A DNA stretch of 64,000 bases. It comes from Earliella scabrosa (taxonomy: Eukaryota > Basidiomycota > Agaricomycetes > Polyporales > Polyporaceae). A model generated the notes under the pieces. That model was given only the letters and a program-made list of their open reading frames with translations. It was not told where the DNA came from and did no database searches. Position 1 is the first letter of the stretch, and every line of letters starts with the position of its first letter. Made by a program: the position numbers and the translations under genes. Of the stretch, positions 61,943 to 64,000 are shown piece by piece. The stretch lies in assembly GCA_022605405.1 (NCBI GenBank), contig JABYQQ010000019.1, forward strand, positions 62,001 to 126,000, in the 5' to 3' direction.

Positions 61943-62584
61943 GTAAGCAGGGGACGCGGACTGAACTGACCTGAGAATCCGCGGGCCCGGTGTGCAACGG
62001 CAAGCAGGTCAGCTCGCGAACAAGGGGGAGGCGGACTACGCGAGGGGCGGAGGCGAGGACAGGGGGATGATATGCAATCATATCCAGCGGGCACGAGCAC
62101 CTCCGGGACCTGGAAGCCCGCGCCTTGATGAAAACCCATGCATCAGCTGCTACGAGGACCATGCGGATCGACGCCGGCACAGAAATCTGATGCAGCGGAA
62201 GGCATGATGATGTACTCATCACCACCACCAGTCATGCGACCTAAAAACGACTTTGCTAGTGAACCTGATCAGCCAAGGGACAACGTGTTTTGCCCTTTGC
62301 TACTGAGCCTGATCAGCCAAGGGAGAACGAGATCGCGACAAGGCCGGGTGTTAGAGGTTGAGCACTCCACACGCGGCGGCGCGAGGGATGGCTGACGAAT
62401 GCATGATAGATAACGGGTCTACTGATGTTGCGGGCACATACAACGTACTTAGCGGGGATAGAGGGAGAGACGAGTGTGGGTGGGGACGAGGAGAAGGGCT
62501 AGGACAGTCAACGGGCACGGTAAGCTATGAATGTACGCACAGGAAGCATAGGAAGAGTATGCGAGCTTACCGTGCACGTTGAAC
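61943..62584. other. Intergenic region with a 35-bp direct repeat
   Basis: Contains the direct repeat 62,251-62,285 / 62,295-62,329 listed separately. No gene is recognised. Confidence 0.5.
62251..62329 (+). repeat. 35-bp direct repeat, period 44
   Basis: Units 62,251-62,285 and 62,295-62,329 share CTTTGCTA and CCTGATCAGCCAAGGGA and match at 32 of 35 positions. Each contains the palindrome TGATCA. Confidence 0.8.
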
Positions 62585-63761
62585 TCATCCGCTTGCCAAC
62601 AATGACCAGGCGCACGGGCGAGATCCAGCCCGCAGCTTCCTCTGATCGGCATGACAGCCCGGGGCGCAGGTCAGGCCGCCTCTCCACCAGACAGCCGTTT
62701 GCTGGGCATGTACGTCGTCCTGCCCACCAGCAGCTGGCAGTCCTTGCAGTGTGCCGAACGTACAATGGCGGTCTCGAAAGTACCGGGTAGCCGCCGCGCA
62801 CCCCGAGGAGCGAACGCCGTTACAGGGGGCGGATGGGATCCACGCGGACGAGTCGAGGCTGACGTCCCAGTGGTTGCGGTGCCAGCACCCGGCCTCAGCT
62901 CGCACCCACTCAGGAGGTGTGCGATAGTCGAATACGTCGAGATGGAGTGGGTTGACGAGGGCGCGAGACTGGCTGGACAGGGCGGGGTAGGCGATGGTGA
63001 AGGACCGGGACGATACGTAGTTAAAGAGGGCGGAGTTCCATGCGGTAGTGACGTAGTAAAGTGTGGAGTCGCCATCACACTCGCAGAGATTGAGACGCAC
63101 GCCGCCTTTGACGAGGTGGATCTGGTTGAGGACGTCTGGGAGAGGGAGCGTGGTGACGGCGGGCTGCGCGATTGGAACCTGCGTAGGCGGAACTTCCCCA
63201 GCGTGAGTGTGAGGGTTGACGGTCAATGCGACCGGAGGAGGGGAATCGGTGCTGGTGGGCACCCCGGTGGTCGGCGTGGGTGAGGCGGACTGGGATGGCT
63301 GAGAGCCTGCACAGAGACCAACACGTTAGGAAAGGCGGGCAACAGGGTTGGCTGGGGAATCGGGTAAGCGCACCCCAGGCGGGAACAGGATCTTGTAGTT
63401 TGACAAAGCCTTCAGTGCGCATGAGATAGCGGCGCATACCGGTATACTGGCCGCGGGGTACCAGAATGTCCACGATAGGTGCCTTAGGGTGGCCGGGATA
63501 GAGGAAGTTGAGCGCGGCGAGCCCAGTCACAATACACCGGTGGGCGTGAAACTTCTGCATGAAAGCATCCATGCTGTCGATGGCTGGACGGAAGATCGCG
63601 CGCCATCGGCGCAGGAGCACGGCGGTGACATACTGATCGGCCAGTTTGAAAGTGAGACGCAACCGCACGAGCGAGTCAGCATCTAGAAGGTCGACAATGG
63701 CCACGCATATGTCGTGGACGAGGGGAGGGAAAAGTGGGGGCAGAGGGGGGTGATTGGGCAT
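62585..63761 (-). CDS. Hypothetical protein, paralogue of 60,959-61,942
   Basis: Two exons joined by a GT-AG intron near 63,305-63,375. Exon 1 starts MPNHPPLPPLFPPLVHDICV, with VDLLDADSLVRLRLTFKLAD, then IVTGLAALNFLYPGH and APIVDILVPRGQYTGMRRYL. Exon 2 has GSQPSQSASPTPTTGVPTST, a Pro/Thr-rich stretch, then LPLPDVLNQIHLVKGGVRLN, FVDYRTP-like FDYRTPPEWVRAEAG and a Cys-rich tail. Stop at 62,585. It shares the F-box-like start and the Gly-Ser/Ala...Asp segment with the neighbouring gene. Function unknown. The 3' part after about 62,760 is uncertain because a second frame also looks coding there. Confidence 0.55.
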
Positions 63762-64000
63762 GGGGGTGGAGCGAGTTCAACCGGTGATGACGAGGAGCAC
63801 GTCTGGGGAAAGTTTCGGAGATCGCCGGAGCCTCGTGGCGCGAAGCCAATCTGCACAGCCACTAAGGATCGACCGCAGCGAAGGGTCGGGCCCGGGGCAA
63901 GCGATGTATAGAACAAGAGCCGGCTAATGATATGCGTATCGAGGATCAAGAGAACGGGGGCGGACGGGAGATGGGGCCAACTGGCCGCCTGGGGGGCACC
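63762..64000. other. Upstream flank of the last gene
   Basis: Probable promoter of the gene at 62,585-63,761, C/T-rich on the minus strand near 63,700-63,780. No coding feature is recognised before the window ends. Confidence 0.4.

Noticed and set aside
1..64000. tRNA, rRNA and CRISPR elements
   Set aside because: No cloverleaf-like block, rRNA-like sequence or regularly spaced repeat array was recognised by eye.

Overview
The window looks like nuclear DNA of a basidiomycete fungus (Agaricomycetes, probably a wood-decay polypore type). Genes are split by many short introns of about 50-60 bp with GT-AG and occasional GC-AG borders. Basidiomycete families dominate: multi-exon P450s, a GMC oxidoreductase, DUF6534 seven-helix proteins, a TET/JBP-type dioxygenase and an F-box/LRR protein. 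I built the gene models by hand, joining exons where splice signals, reading frame and family similarity agree. No rRNA, tRNA or CRISPR was recognised.

Positions 1 to about 43,300 form a specialised-metabolism region. Its core is a UbiA-type terpene cyclase (13,468-14,576, +). Around it lie two minus-strand P450s (14,837-17,011; 17,888-19,915), a GMC oxidoreductase (20,536-23,407, -), two plus-strand P450s (24,574-27,123; 28,380-30,458) and an alpha/beta hydrolase (31,044-32,289, -). A DUF6534 membrane protein (33,790-35,801, +) and three closely related aldo-keto reductases (11,134-12,565 -; 37,525-39,031 -; 41,888-43,316 +) follow the same theme. At the left edge are an MDR-family reductase (2,999-4,509, -), the 3' end of another DUF6534 gene (39-613, +) and a decayed third copy (about 5,400-6,170). 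Inferred logic: an integral-membrane cyclase makes a terpene skeleton, P450s and the GMC enzyme oxidise it, the reductases reduce carbonyl or enone intermediates, and the hydrolase acts on an ester or lactone. The stretches 620-2,990 and 6,200-11,100 hold no convincing intact gene. The second contains an inverted-repeat pair that may bound a decayed DNA element.

Positions about 43,900 to 64,000 are different. One very long minus-strand gene (45,294-54,811, about 26 exons, about 2,670 codons by my joins) reads in one frame across its splice sites. It passes through a Mutator-like (MULE) DDE transposase, a SWIM zinc finger, two separate Ulp1/C48 cysteine-protease-like domains, a basic low-complexity linker, a BAH-like domain and a PHD finger. 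A single in-frame TAG at 53,192-53,194 interrupts the transposase. Beyond it lie an F-box/LRR gene (56,206-57,759, +), an apparently intact TET/JBP-type 2-oxoglutarate/Fe(II) dioxygenase gene (58,296-60,030, -) and two minus-strand genes of an unnamed family (60,959-61,942; 62,585-63,761). The co-location of transposase, SUMO-type proteases, chromatin readers and a possible DNA-base-modifying dioxygenase is the most unusual part of the window.
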